Assembly (NCBI GenBank): GCA_015146655.1 | Contig: VKHL01000127.1 | Coordinates: 1 to 64,000, forward strand | Reading direction: 5' to 3' | Length of the DNA: 64,000 bases | Source: Ochromonas danica | Lineage: Eukaryota; Sar; Chrysophyceae; Chromulinales; Chromulinaceae | In this document: positions 19,432 to 30,384 of the stretch, in pieces | How the letters are laid out: each line of letters starts with the position of its first letter | Position numbering within the stretch: position 1 is the stretch's first letter | Notes under the pieces: model-generated | Databases searched by the model: none | Told to the model about the DNA's origin: nothing | The model's input: only the letters and a program-made list of their open reading frames with translations | Position numbers and translations under genes: made by a program

Positions 19432-19615
19432 AACGTGGGTTCGTTGTGTGGGGATTGGTTTGGACTGTAGACTTATTGCCCACAACCACTTGATATCTTC
19501 AAGAATAGATTCTCTGTTTTGATTTTATTTTAGTCTTGAAATCGAGGACAATCAACATATATGATGCGAGAGCACAAAGACACAATTAACACACCACCCA
19601 CTATCGTTCTACTTG

Positions 19616-20749
19616 TTACTCCTCCTCTTCTCTCATTCGCTGTGCTAAGTAAGATCTATAAGACTCCAAGCACTCTCGATATACATCGGCATGGCAACTA
19701 ACGACTTGTCGAAATGCAGAAGAAGACGGGGAGAGATCTTGCGGATACCCACCTCCCATTGTCACCACCGTTTTAATTCCTCTCTTTGCGAGCTCTTCGA
19801 AAACCATATGATTACGCCTTCTAATACCTTCGCGAGTAACTTTCAGTTTACCTAGTTTATCCTCCTCATGGATATCAACACCTGCTTGGAAAAAAGCCAG
19901 GTCTGGCTGATGATGATTGAGTAGGTATGGAAGCCAACTTCCCAATGCAGCGAGATATGCTTCATCTCCTGATCCACCTGGAAGTTCAATATCTAATGTA
20001 GATACTTGCTTAGTAGAAAAGTAATTCTCTACACAATGTAAAGAGAAAGTACAAACTTCTGGATGTCCTTCAAAGAGTACAGCATTACCATTTCCTTGGT
20101 GAACATCCAAATCAATGATCAATACCTTCTTCACATCGTGTGGAAACTCTTTAAGAGCAACATTGGTAGCAACTGCAATATCACTAAAGACACAAAAACC
20201 TTCTCCATAATCATAGAAGGCATGATGTGTTCCACCTGCTAGATGTCCTGCAAAGAGACTATTGGGAAGTGTAAAAAGAGATCTCATTGCTGCAACTGTT
20301 CCTCCTACACTACTTAACGTTCTTCTTACATGCTCTTCACTCCATGGGAAACCTGTCTTGCGAACTTCCTTTTCTGTTAATTTTCCTTCAATCACTCTTG
20401 AGACATATTTTGGACAATGTGTTGTTACTAACTCGTCAAATGTTGCTAATGGAGATTTATGGAAAGTAACTAAAGATGACTCTCTCTCATAATCATGTTG
20501 TAAGCTTTGTCGTACAAGTCGATATTTTTCCATTGGGAAACGATGTTTAGGAGGAAGAGGAACTTCATAATGATCATTGGAAAAGAAATGTACAGGAGGA
20601 AAGTTCATTCCCTCTAACTTCATCTCCATGGCCATCGCAGTGGAGAGACTGCTACTGCTAGTGCTGCTACTTGCTCTCCTTCTGCTATCAAGAGCAAAAG
20701 AAGAAGTAGATCGAAGAAAACGAACCATAAGAACCATGAGACCAAGCAT
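19616..20749 (-). CDS. histone deacetylase-family hydrolase (class IV/bacterial-like)
   Basis: A single exon of 377 residues covering the compact arginase/deacetylase fold with little beyond it. Key parts are present: GGTHHA (172-177, catalytic His pair), DLDVHQGNG (about 213-221, zinc ligands), GVDIHEEDKLG (zinc Asp) and the catalytic Tyr in GGGYP. Short length and motif wording (HAFYDYGEGFCVFSD) are closer to HDAC11 and bacterial acetyl-polyamine or acetoin-type deacetylases than to class I. The first 45 residues are hydrophobic then basic and Ser-rich (FLRSTSSFALDSRRRASSS), like an organelle leader. It may therefore act outside the nucleus; that is inference. Confidence 0.9.
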   Translation of the reverse strand: MLGLMVLMVRFLRSTSSFALDSRRRASSSTSSSSLSTAMAMEMKLEGMNFPPVHFFSNDHYEVPLPPKHRFPMEKYRLVRQSLQHDYERESSLVTFHKSPLATFDELVTTHCPKYVSRVIEGKLTEKEVRKTGFPWSEEHVRRTLSSVGGTVAAMRSLFTLPNSLFAGHLAGGTHHAFYDYGEGFCVFSDIAVATNVALKEFPHDVKKVLIIDLDVHQGNGNAVLFEGHPEVCTFSLHCVENYFSTKQVSTLDIELPGGSGDEAYLAALGSWLPYLLNHHQPDLAFFQAGVDIHEEDKLGKLKVTREGIRRRNHMVFEELAKRGIKTVVTMGGGYPQDLSPSSSAFRQVVSCHADVYRECLESYRSYLAQRMREEEE

Positions 20750-21131
20750 GCAAGGAACCGTCGTTTTGAGATCAACTGTATTAGAAGAAAGGTAATGGAT
20801 GTTATTCGAAAGAAGAAGAAACCATCGACTTTAACTTGATTGTAAAGTCAAATCAACCAATTGATGATGACATCATTCGAATGACTGCTGTGTTGGCAGT
20901 AGGCTAGAAGACAGACTTCAGATTTAGGTATTTAGGGAATTTAGTATAAAAACGGCAGCAGAAACAGCTTTTTTGTCTCCCAGAGTTCTAGACTGTCAGG
21001 CTTCTAGAAGAAAGAACAAGAGAGAGAGAGAGATCGAACGATTGTCCATAGAACAACCACTCGTCAAGTACAGCTACTTGAACTATCCATTGTCTTTCCT
21101 TTTGAATACTTTGGGTTTGAATATTCTTACC

Positions 21132-22763
21132 ATGACAACAACAATGTTTGAAGTGAAATTAGCCATCTATGATCTATCTCGTGGAATGGCTAAAACTTTA
21201 TCTCAATCTTTACTTGGTCAACAAATTGAAGGTATCTGGCATACTGGTATTGTTATCTATAATAGAGAATATTATTTTGGTGGTGGTATTCAAGTTTTAC
21301 CATGGGGTCAATTTTCTTCACAAAATAACTTACCACCTTATAATATACAAATTCTTGGTCATACAACGAAAACACAACATGAATTAGAATCTTATCTTTA
21401 TTCTATACAAAATCAATATACAACAGCTACATATGATTTAATAAGAAATAATTGTAATCATTTTGCTGATACAGTTAGTAAATTCTTATTAAATGGTCAA
21501 GGTATACCATCTGGTATTGTTAATTTACCACAAATGATCTTTTCTACACCTGGTGGTGCTATGTTACGTCCAATGATTGAATCTATGCAAAATAATGTTC
21601 GTCAACAACAAGGGTATGGATTAGATCCTTTTCATTCTGTTAATGCTAATAGTCGCAGTGCAACCACTGGAAGTGCAGGAAGTACACCCACTGCCTCTAG
21701 TAGTGGTACCTCTTTTGAGAATGCACTTACTGAGTCAGTCACTTCCATGGTTTTAGAAATGGCACAACAAGCAGAACAGCAACAAGAACAAGCGTCACGT
21801 GGGAAGATTGCAAAGAAAGCTATACTTGAAGAGCAACCTTATATATCTGCTGATGCAAGCTCTGTGTCAAAGTTAATGAACAAATTGCTTACGTTGAGTG
21901 ACCTGCAAGATGAACAAAAGGAACGCCTTCAAACGATTGCTACGGCATTGCAATCTTCGCAGAATACTGTTTTCTCAGTGGATGACTATTACTTACTTGA
22001 GAATATTCTAGCAACACATCCTGAAACACATTTGTCCACTCTTTTTATTGTTCGATTGATGTTCTTACATGATCGTATGACGGACTTTAAGGAGGTACGT
22101 TTGATTAAAGAGATATTGAGTCGCCTCTTAGCAAAAGATGCTCCACAAGGCAAAGTTGAGGGTGCGCAAGTGAGTGGATTTGCTTCTGTTCCTGCACATG
22201 CTATGGCGCTTTGTGCGATTTCTAACTTATTGAGTCATGAAGCGGGATTGGCATTACTGTGTCCCAATCCTGTCACATCCGCTAAGGAAGATGATCTTAC
22301 TATCACCTCTGGTGATAAATACGCTTCTGGATCGAATCTTTCTATGGAGTTAACCAATGATATATTAGATACGGTGCTGGCTGGACTTGCTCATGGACGG
22401 GCGGAAGTGCGACAAATGAGTGCTACTCTAGCTTACAATCTAACTCTTGCTTGTACTCCTCATGGTCAACTTGCAGGGCCCTGGGCTCCATCTTCCTCGT
22501 CGTCTGGAGAAGAGATCGAACTACACAGCCAGGCATTACAGCTTTTATGTGCTTGTTTAGATGGCCTTCCAGCTGAACAAGATTCCTTGGTCCGTAAACG
22601 CAAGCTTGCCGTGGCTTGCCGTATCTTGCGAGCTTTCGGCAAAGCTGCCGCAGACTTGATACAAGATCTTGGATTAGATGGCCCTCTGCAAGTGTTGAGA
22701 CAAACTTCCTTACCCAATGAGGAACTAGCTATAGTTGATGAGATAGTCGCGACTGTACGCTGA
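21132..22763 (+). CDS. PPPDE (DeSI-type) cysteine peptidase with C-terminal PUL domain
   Basis: A frame of 543 residues from the ATG at 21132; an in-frame ATG at 20973 would add a basic, non-conserved leader, and the PPPDE domain begins right after the later Met (FEVKLAIYDLSRG). The catalytic His is in IWHTGIVIYNREYYFGGG and the Cys in RNNCNHFAD, the dyad of DeSI de-SUMOylating or deubiquitinating enzymes. After a Ser/Thr/Gln-rich linker, residues from about 270 to the end form Armadillo-like helices typical of a PUL domain, which binds Cdc48/p97 in Ufd3/PLAA. A role in removing ubiquitin-like tags with Cdc48 follows from these families. It is head to head with the deacetylase gene. Confidence 0.9.
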   Translation: MTTTMFEVKLAIYDLSRGMAKTLSQSLLGQQIEGIWHTGIVIYNREYYFGGGIQVLPWGQFSSQNNLPPYNIQILGHTTKTQHELESYLYSIQNQYTTATYDLIRNNCNHFADTVSKFLLNGQGIPSGIVNLPQMIFSTPGGAMLRPMIESMQNNVRQQQGYGLDPFHSVNANSRSATTGSAGSTPTASSSGTSFENALTESVTSMVLEMAQQAEQQQEQASRGKIAKKAILEEQPYISADASSVSKLMNKLLTLSDLQDEQKERLQTIATALQSSQNTVFSVDDYYLLENILATHPETHLSTLFIVRLMFLHDRMTDFKEVRLIKEILSRLLAKDAPQGKVEGAQVSGFASVPAHAMALCAISNLLSHEAGLALLCPNPVTSAKEDDLTITSGDKYASGSNLSMELTNDILDTVLAGLAHGRAEVRQMSATLAYNLTLACTPHGQLAGPWAPSSSSSGEEIELHSQALQLLCACLDGLPAEQDSLVRKRKLAVACRILRAFGKAAADLIQDLGLDGPLQVLRQTSLPNEELAIVDEIVATVR

Positions 22764-23264
22764 CCTTCTAAGTACAAAATAAAACTAAGTAGTTGCAATA
22801 AGTCGGCAATTTAACTTAATTAATCTACCATCTAATATGACAAGAATTGAACGAGACAGCATGCCATTTATAAATAAAAATTAAAAGTGATCGGCAAGCG
22901 ATCGTGAATGGGAAATTGAAAGTTCAATTAATCAACTGCTGTTTAGTCGGCTAAGTCAAAGACATATAACCCATTGCCAAAACACAACAGCCACACGTCT
23001 GTTTATCACAAGGAGGATAACAGAGTAAAGAGAAAGTTCTTCAAATGTACAGAAGCACGCGGCGATATGCAGTGGATATGAAGACACGAACTAAAGGCCC
23101 AATCGTGCGAACAGCACTGACAGCACAGATTACATACAACTAGGACATTTCACTAAGCCAGTGATTCCAAAAGAAACACTCAGCATATTTACACTATACA
23201 ACTATTACGACAGGATAATCATCTGTCGTTGATTTTATGACCTAAGGTGGGGGAGAAATGGGAT
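22764..23264. other. intergenic, convergent, about 500 bp
   Basis: AT-rich 3' flanks of the PPPDE and PX genes. No gene or RNA seen. Confidence 0.5.
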
Positions 23265-24272
23265 CTAATTCACAACAAATTCTAGAAGCATGCCAACACT
23301 TGGAACTTCGAATAACACGTTCTTGAGGAAATTCCCCAACAAACGAGCCTCCGAACATAGGTACTTCATCGAACATTGTGGCTTGGACCACCATGGTCGA
23401 TTACGAACTACCCGTTGCCATGCATGAATTGTGTTGCGAAAGATAGGATTGCCAGAGCGAGTCTTATTTAGACGATGCGCATAGGTTTGGCAAGCTTCAC
23501 CCAAGTCACGGAAGTCTTTAAATTTCTTCCATGCAATCATTTCTTTACCATCCATGGTCAAGGTAACTTTATATTCAACTTCTTCTCGGTATCCTTCTTG
23601 AACAACTCTAAAGCCACCCATGGTCATACAAACTGCAACATTGTCAAAAGATCTACACGAGATTGGTGCAGCACGACTCTCAATGACACACAGCACGGCC
23701 AGGTCACTAGAGGACGATGACAAGGATGATGCAGAAGTAGAAGCCGAGGAATTGGCAAAAGAAGTTGACACCGATCCAATGCTAGAAGAAGAGACAGCAA
23801 GGTCGTTGGAAAAGGAACGTGCTGGAGTTTCTTCAGCCATAGCGAAGGCTTGGTCGCAGTCATCATAGTGACCGTATTCGTCACATTCATCCATGGACCA
23901 CATCAAAGGATGCTTGCTATGAGGACCGTTTAAACTTTCATATAAGGTGGGCAATCGCTTAAGATTTTCGAAAGAAAATGACCCATCTTCACTTGTATTA
24001 GCGGTCTTTATGGTGGTTGGAGTTAGAGCGGGAGTATCCATTGATGTTGATTCGCTTTTAAAAGAATCATAAATCATAGAATAGGAATCACAATGACTTC
24101 CTAAATGATTTAAAGTAATATCAGATGTCCTAATATTTTCAACACTCATCATGATAAGATCTGATTTTGCTTCTTGATAATAGGGAGCAGAATATTGAGC
24201 TGTGAGAGTAAAGGGGGAGGAGTGGTTTTGCTTTTGGTGCACAGAATTCCGAAATACGCTGCTGGGACACAA
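23265..24272 (-). CDS. PX-domain-like protein
   Basis: A single exon of 335 residues (or 294 to 295 if it starts at the double Met near residue 41). The N-terminal half is Ser/Thr-rich and probably unstructured. From about residue 205 it looks like a PX domain: VEYKVTLTMDGKEMIAWKKF, FRDLGEACQTY, then a helical end with LGNFLKNVLFEVPSVGMLLEFV. PX domains bind phosphoinositides on endosomes. The basic residues that usually contact PI3P are not obvious, so lipid binding is uncertain. It is divergent from the ESS2 gene. Confidence 0.7.
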   Translation of the reverse strand: MCPSSVFRNSVHQKQNHSSPFTLTAQYSAPYYQEAKSDLIMMSVENIRTSDITLNHLGSHCDSYSMIYDSFKSESTSMDTPALTPTTIKTANTSEDGSFSFENLKRLPTLYESLNGPHSKHPLMWSMDECDEYGHYDDCDQAFAMAEETPARSFSNDLAVSSSSIGSVSTSFANSSASTSASSLSSSSSDLAVLCVIESRAAPISCRSFDNVAVCMTMGGFRVVQEGYREEVEYKVTLTMDGKEMIAWKKFKDFRDLGEACQTYAHRLNKTRSGNPIFRNTIHAWQRVVRNRPWWSKPQCSMKYLCSEARLLGNFLKNVLFEVPSVGMLLEFVVN

Positions 24273-24789
24273 AGATCAAGAAGAACTTGATTTCTTTCTC
24301 TTGAATAGAATTCTTTTCTATTGAAAAAAGAAAGTGAAAGGGAATGGTAAAAAGAGATTGGTTTTGATTATGATCAAACGTATGTCAATATGTCTCCCTC
24401 TCTCTTTTCACTGCAGCTCCGCACTGCTCAAGGTCAGCCAACAGGCTTCTGCGATCTTGTGGGTGGGTATGCGTATGTCAGCACGAGGAGCAGCACGGTG
24501 TGAGAGACGTCACTGTGGTCTGATATGGCGGGGTGGTGAGAAGGAGTGTGACGTGGGACAAGAAACTGTCAACAGCCACTACAGCTTCAAGGTAGAATGA
24601 GGTGGACAAATGACGCAGTGGTTGAATCAGAACAAACACCTCCTTCCTAACAGTTAAAACACCTTTTTGGACTTTTCTTCTGGACATGCAACTACAACAC
24701 GATTGTCCATGGAAATTCTGTGGAATCCATCGTTTTTGGTTAATGAGAGCAGGAAAACAAAGCAAAAAGGCAGGAAGGAAGAAGTAGTC

Positions 24790-26277
24790 ATGGCTTTGAT
24801 ACCAAGTGATGTAAAAACTTTAGCTTCAAGTAGTAAGAAGCGTAAAAATGAAGTCCTTGAAGAAGAAGAATATATTGCGAGATTAGAATATCTCATTGAA
24901 AGAGATTATTTCCCTCATCTCTCCTCCTTAAGAAACATGCTGAACTATTTAGAGGAACATGATAATTATGATCTCTATACACTACGTCAAACCTATCGTA
25001 AGCTTTTCCCTAACCTTCCTAGTCATAATAACAAGCAGGAACAGGAGGAGATTGAGAGTGGTGAGAAAAGTGGCGGTGGGAAGATGACAATCGCTCAATT
25101 CTTTAATCGATACATTAGTGAAGACAATCAATCCTTCCTCACGTTACAAGAGAAATCTATTAAACAACATCGACAAAAATATCACTGGATGTATGAAGCA
25201 TTAGATCTCTTAGAAGATGGATCCTCTACCACTTCTTCTTCCTCACTTCGTAGACCTGGTACGCTCATGTTATATTATATTGGAAATAAAGTCCTCACTG
25301 TGAAAGAAAGAGAAAATATTGATCGTATTTTGGATGGTAATGTTGATGATGATATTGACAAGCGACAGAATGGATTGTCAACTTGGGCATTTCGTGTAAG
25401 AAATCAGTTAATGTTCTATCCAGAATTGCGTGACAGCCAAGCAACCTGTCAGATGATCCCTGACGCTTCTCAACATCGACCTGACAGACAATCTATCCTT
25501 CCTATTCAAAACGAAAAGAATAGTTCTGTTGGCTTGATTACTGACTTTGCCTTTAAAGCGCCGTCGCCTCGTCCACCTAGAATGAACAATAATGTCTCTT
25601 CATCTTCTGAGAAAATCGTGCAGAGGGCCAATGTTCATGCTTTAGGTAACGAGGTCTTACAAGAAATGGATGATTACTTACGAGGAATGGCAGCTTTATC
25701 ACCGTTAGAAATGCCTCACACACCTTCGTCAGTGGGATCAATGGATAATGCTATGACAATGCGAGCAGAAATTGGCAACAAGCGCTACCGAGAAGTGGAA
25801 ATGACTCCATTAGCTGTACCAGGAAAAGGAGCATTGGCATCTCCGTTGATGACTTGGGGTGCAGTTGCTGCAACCCCTTTGCTACTTTCTTCATCGTCCT
25901 CTTCGAATCGCGTTCCCGCCACGCCGCGCGAGTATAGTGGCAACAATGAGAAGAGTAGAGCCGAGTCCGCCGGAGTTGCGGGTCCTCATTTTTCTATGCA
26001 GCCTACTCGTCAACGTGATAAGATTGCTTTGGCATTGGATGCAAAATTCAAAAAGCGTCGCGCATCCTATGTCACACCCCTTCGTTCCTCTGGTGATATA
26101 CATAGTCAAGCCAGTGTCAATAGTGCTCAAACGTGGAGAAGATACAGTGATGATGGCCTAGTCGGTCGGACAGGAAATGCTATAGGAGCGACTGAGCGAC
26201 GAAAACTGAGTGATCTTTCTCTTGCCGCTCAAAATTTGGCCAAGAAAATTAATCCACAGCTCGCTCATCGACAATAA
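24790..26277 (+). CDS. ESS2/DGCR14-type splicing factor
   Basis: A single exon of 495 residues from 24790, or 536 if the in-frame ATG at 24667 is used; the later start is next to the family's usual opening. The Es2 pattern is present in order: EEEYIARLEYLIERDYFPHL, then a helical YLEEHDNYDLYTLRQ segment, TIAQFFNRYISEDNQSF, WAFRVRNQLMFYP, and MTWGAVAATPLLL, a match to the conserved MTWG motif. ESS2 proteins join the spliceosome C complex in the nucleus. The interior has Ser-rich linkers. It stands next to SF3A1, another splicing gene, in convergent orientation. Confidence 0.9.
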   Translation: MALIPSDVKTLASSSKKRKNEVLEEEEYIARLEYLIERDYFPHLSSLRNMLNYLEEHDNYDLYTLRQTYRKLFPNLPSHNNKQEQEEIESGEKSGGGKMTIAQFFNRYISEDNQSFLTLQEKSIKQHRQKYHWMYEALDLLEDGSSTTSSSSLRRPGTLMLYYIGNKVLTVKERENIDRILDGNVDDDIDKRQNGLSTWAFRVRNQLMFYPELRDSQATCQMIPDASQHRPDRQSILPIQNEKNSSVGLITDFAFKAPSPRPPRMNNNVSSSSEKIVQRANVHALGNEVLQEMDDYLRGMAALSPLEMPHTPSSVGSMDNAMTMRAEIGNKRYREVEMTPLAVPGKGALASPLMTWGAVAATPLLLSSSSSSNRVPATPREYSGNNEKSRAESAGVAGPHFSMQPTRQRDKIALALDAKFKKRRASYVTPLRSSGDIHSQASVNSAQTWRRYSDDGLVGRTGNAIGATERRKLSDLSLAAQNLAKKINPQLAHRQ

Positions 26278-26395
26278 CCTTATATCCTGTTTCCGTTCAT
26301 ATAGTAACTTCTTAAATTGTTCTCAAAGCTATGTTTGGAAAGGACTTCGAATTACAGCAGTGTTGAGATATTTATTTAACCCAAGCACACACCAA

Positions 26396-28667
26396 CTAAC
26401 GCTTTCCACCACGAGATTTGATGGAAGCTTCGAGCAAAGTGCCATCTCCGATATTCGCCGCCGCGAGACTTTGCCCATCCTTCAGAAACCCTTGTGAAGC
26501 ATGGCGCAATTGCAACTTACCAGCTCCTAATGTACTTCCTAACTGCTGTAAGAGGAGCTCCTTGACTTCTTTCGCTGTTGTCGTGACTGCTGTCGTAAGG
26601 GTGATGCTTTGGCCATTGAACCCAAAGGAAGGCTCATTGGGCAACATTATAGTTAGAGCAGCAGGATGAGGGTGGTTGGCAATAAAGTCCTCGGCGGAAA
26701 GAAGCTCAATACGAGGCCGCTTCGATTTAACATCTTCATCAACCTCACTTTGTCTGTTGGGAGCTGGCTGTTGTCCAGGTGATCCAAAAGGCAAAGGAGG
26801 AGGCGGGCGATGCATTGCAAGGGGAGGGCCAGTTGGAGCAATGGGAAGAGGAAGAGGAACAGGAGCCATCGGCATGGCATATGTCGGCATCATGGGAGGC
26901 ATGGCGGGAATAGTCATGGGCGGCATTGAGGGTACTGCCAAGTGAGGCGGCGGGGGAGAAACAACAAAGGCCGGAGGTGGCGGCAATGAAGAAACAGGTG
27001 GCATAGGAGGAAAAGAAGGTCCTACCGGCGGAACTGCACCAACTGAGGAAGATGGTGGTGCCCCTGCACCAACTCTAGAGTAAAAATCTTCTTTTAGCTT
27101 TTGCGTATTGGCAACAGTTCCTTGAAATCCATCCCATTGTATTTTACTCGCTTCTTCTTGTCTCCTCCTTTCTTCATCCTCACTGGCAGCAATATTTGCA
27201 GCAGAGTTAGTGCCATCCACAGCTTGACCAAAGATATCGCCTCTCTTTCGCGCAAAGACACGAAGACTATCAGCGATCGAACTTCCTTCAGCAAATCCTG
27301 TCTCTTTCTGTTTCTCTTGAAAGCGACGCTGTTCTTCACGCCACTTAGGATCAATCAGTTGAATTCGCATATGCTCTTCAAGCTTATCCACTTCAATAGA
27401 CTTTCCACTCACTGGATCGATGACGTTGAGAGGCTTCTTACTAGCAGAAGGATTGGCAATACGAGGAACATAGTTAGTAACAACCTTCAATCCTTCTTCG
27501 TCTTCTTCTACAACCATAGGGGCACTGCCTGAAGAAGCTGGAGGAAGCGGCGGTGGTGGAGGAGGGGGAGGTAGTCCACTAGTCAGTGCTGGAGGAGGAG
27601 GTGGCGGTGGTGGAATAACAGCTTGACTCTTTTTACTTTGGCCTAATGAAAGATCAGAAATGCCTGGAATCTCCAACAACTCATCCTCACGAAAATCTAT
27701 CACTTCCACAACAGTGAAATCATACCAATCTATCGCTTGTGATGCTAAACGATCTGCATCAGTTTGTTGATTTTCTTGACGTTTCCTTTCTTCTTCTGCT
27801 TTATGATGAGCCCATCGATGAACTGCTTTTTGAATAACTCGATCCTTTTGTAACTTTTCTTGGATTCCTTCCTTTAGACCAGTTGTTGGATGAAGAATCT
27901 TAGCATATGCATCCACTAAAGTAGTAAAATAACTAAATAATAAATGAGTAGGTTTCAAAAAGTCAAATAATGGATTTCTTTGTTCTCGTTGAACTAATGC
28001 TGCCAGGAAGTCTCGACCATTAATAGCAGTATATTGAGCAGTCAATTTAATAACATCAATATCAACAGCACGTGTTCCATTTGGATGATTTATAATAAAT
28101 TCTAATGGTTGTGGATCTGCATTTGGTGCCTCTTTCGCATATTTTGCAATAGGATTTACTAAAGCTGCTTTAGCAGAAGAGGCTATGACTGTCTTAGCAG
28201 GAGCAGTATTAGCCACTGATTTGGATGGCTCTACTTTCTCTGGTGCAATAGCTGGTTGAACAGGTTTACTTACTAATGTTGCAGGATCAATACCTTTAGC
28301 AATAGCTTCTTCTGTCTCTCTATATTATAACATATAAATGAAACAGAGAGACTATAAAATAAAATAATTTAATTAATTAATTAATAAAAATAAAAGTACC
28401 TTACCTGATTTTCATTTCATAATAAGCATGATAAGGATCAAATTCACGCATAAAATTAAACTTAGCAGTCTTTCCTTCACTACTAGATAGAATACGTTGT
28501 TCAAAAGATTTTCCATTCTTTCCAACAAATTGTGCTGTTTTATCTACTACAGCACGAATCTCAGGTGGTGGGATAATGACACCAATAATTCGATTATGAG
28601 TAGTGATGGTCTTCTCTTGATCATCTTTCTCCACTTCCATTGTACTCATCCTTTCTAGAACAATCAA
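26396..28667 (-). CDS. SF3A1: splicing factor 3A subunit 1
   Basis: Two exons, 28667-28405 and 28319-26396, with an 85-nt AT-rich intron; joining gives MKIRETEEAIAKGIDP. SF3A1 belongs to the SF3a part of U2 snRNP in the nucleus. Exon 1 holds the first SURP module (IRAVVDKTAQFVGKNG ... FDPYHAYYEMKI); exon 2 holds the second (VIKLTAQYTAINGRDFLAAL ... DAYAKIL). A central region carries the family's DPKWREEQRRFQEKQ-like segment, then Pro-rich stretches, and the C-terminal 80 residues form the ubiquitin-like domain ending near IKSRGGKR. It has the full domain order at about 728 residues. Confidence 0.96.
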
Positions 28668-29268
28668 TTCAATTCAATGACACACTTAACTTAACTTGAC
28701 TTTTGCTATATGAGAAGGAAGGCAGGGACAGTAGAAGGTGTCGATTCAAGATATACTGAAAATAGAAAGAAAGATTGTGAAAAATAAAGGAGATGAATGA
28801 ATTGAAGGCTGTGAAAATCGCCAATCAGCATTGTTTAACTGAAAAACCACTCAATAAAACGCGCTTGTACTGTTGGCTGTGGTTTAACAAGACTAAGAGA
28901 TAGGTTTTGCTTTATAACTATTTCTGACAAAATATCTGATTAACTTCTATATTAGAATCTTCTATATGCTATCATTCATTCATCAACCATATATGGCTGC
29001 AGAGCTTGGGAAGTAGTATCTCTATTTAAGGCGATTGAAAGAGATGAGATGGTGTGGGAAAGAGGGAGAGAGAGAGAGCATGAGCATAAAACTAACAATT
29101 TCATAATTCTATAAGAAATGAAAACACACAAAATGTGAGACCTGAAATTAACAGTTAACCCAAAATGGTTTATGTACAACACAGTTAACTTAACAAGAAG
29201 GTCAGGTAGCACACAGCAGTAGTGGTAGCGGTAGTAGTAGCAGTGGTAACACTTCAAACCACAAGAAG
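28668..29268. other. intergenic, about 600 bp
   Basis: Promoter side of SF3A1 and 3' flank of the DUF6787-like gene. It includes a short GA run near 29070. No gene seen. Confidence 0.5.
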
Positions 29269-29754
29269 TTATTTGCTAGCAGGAAACAATTTATTACGTG
29301 CTGGTTGACACATTAATCGTCTTGAAAAAGAACATGGAATAAATCTTCGAGCAATTTTCATGGCCATACCAGCAAAGAAACTATGTCTACCTGCTAATGT
29401 TCCTACCATAGTCAACATGACAGCATAGATAGGAGAGATGCAAAGTAAACTAACAATACGATAAGAGTTAGGACCTTCGATGAGTGATCCTTTGAGATTA
29501 AACACTTTCTCTACTGTAGGTCTGACTACCATCATACTAGCTGTACCTGTTATACCAAAGACAATACAGGCAATGATTCCTTCTTTCCAATCTTTCATCC
29601 AAAATGGACGTGGTTGAGTTGTCCATTTCCAGAAAGTTTCTGTTGAGAAGGATCTTCTAGTAGATAAGGAACCAACAACAACATTATTACTACTAGTACT
29701 TGGTACTGAGAGACGTAGAGAATGAGGTCTTAATAGACGAAGAGAACCTAGCAT
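29269..29754 (-). CDS. DUF6787-like mitochondrial membrane protein
   Basis: A single exon of 161 residues. The N terminus (LGSLRLLRPHSLRLSV ... TRRSFSTETFWKW) is a typical mitochondrial presequence: Arg/Ser/Leu-rich and free of acids. Two membrane segments follow, IIACIVFGITGTASMMVV with VRP at its end and VSLLCISPIYAVMLTMVGTLAGRHSFF. The VRP after helix 1 and the G-x-FF motif after helix 2, then a basic KIARRF tail, match the bacterial and protist DUF6787 family. Function is unknown; inner-membrane location is inferred. Confidence 0.75.
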   Translation of the reverse strand: MLGSLRLLRPHSLRLSVPSTSSNNVVVGSLSTRRSFSTETFWKWTTQPRPFWMKDWKEGIIACIVFGITGTASMMVVRPTVEKVFNLKGSLIEGPNSYRIVSLLCISPIYAVMLTMVGTLAGRHSFFAGMAMKIARRFIPCSFSRRLMCQPARNKLFPASK

Positions 29755-30384
29755 ATTGAAATAGAAAGAAGTGTGATAGGGGAGAAGGTTGTCACTGCTG
29801 GGATAGTCGACGACTTGTTTGGTCTTGTCAGAGTCAATGGAAGAAGAAAGAACTTTCTCTCACTCACTCACTCACTCACACCGCAGAGGTGATGATGACA
29901 GCAGTCCAGATCGCCAGATCTGACTGGGTGGGGGATGGTGTGGGTACTGTAGCCTTGTGGCTGGTGTAGGAGAGATAGCAGATTAGTCTACTGTAAATAT
30001 GCAATTGCCATTTTACTAGAGGATTAAGTTACAGAATGTATCTGCAAGTTAGAGATGCATCATCATAGAGACAGAGTAGACTACATAGCAAAGGTCAAAT
30101 TATAAGAAAGCCTATTCTACCATTACACACTACCACCCACAATCTCCCTCATCATCATCAACATCATCCGATACTCCACTAATCGGATACAAAGCAGTAA
30201 AAACACACTTTAACAAATAAAACCAAAGCCAAAAGGTATAGGACTACAGCAGTAGTACTACAGTAACTAACCAATAGCCAGAATCAACCCAAAGTAGTAA
30301 AATGTACTCGTAAGAAAACTCCTCCATTTTCCACATTTCTCTTCCCCAGGCACCTAGACTACTGTACTGTACTGTACTTCCACC
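29755..30384. other. intergenic, about 630 bp
   Basis: Contains CACT repeats near 29855-29880 and ATC-rich simple sequence near 30140. No frame or RNA gene is supported. Confidence 0.5.
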
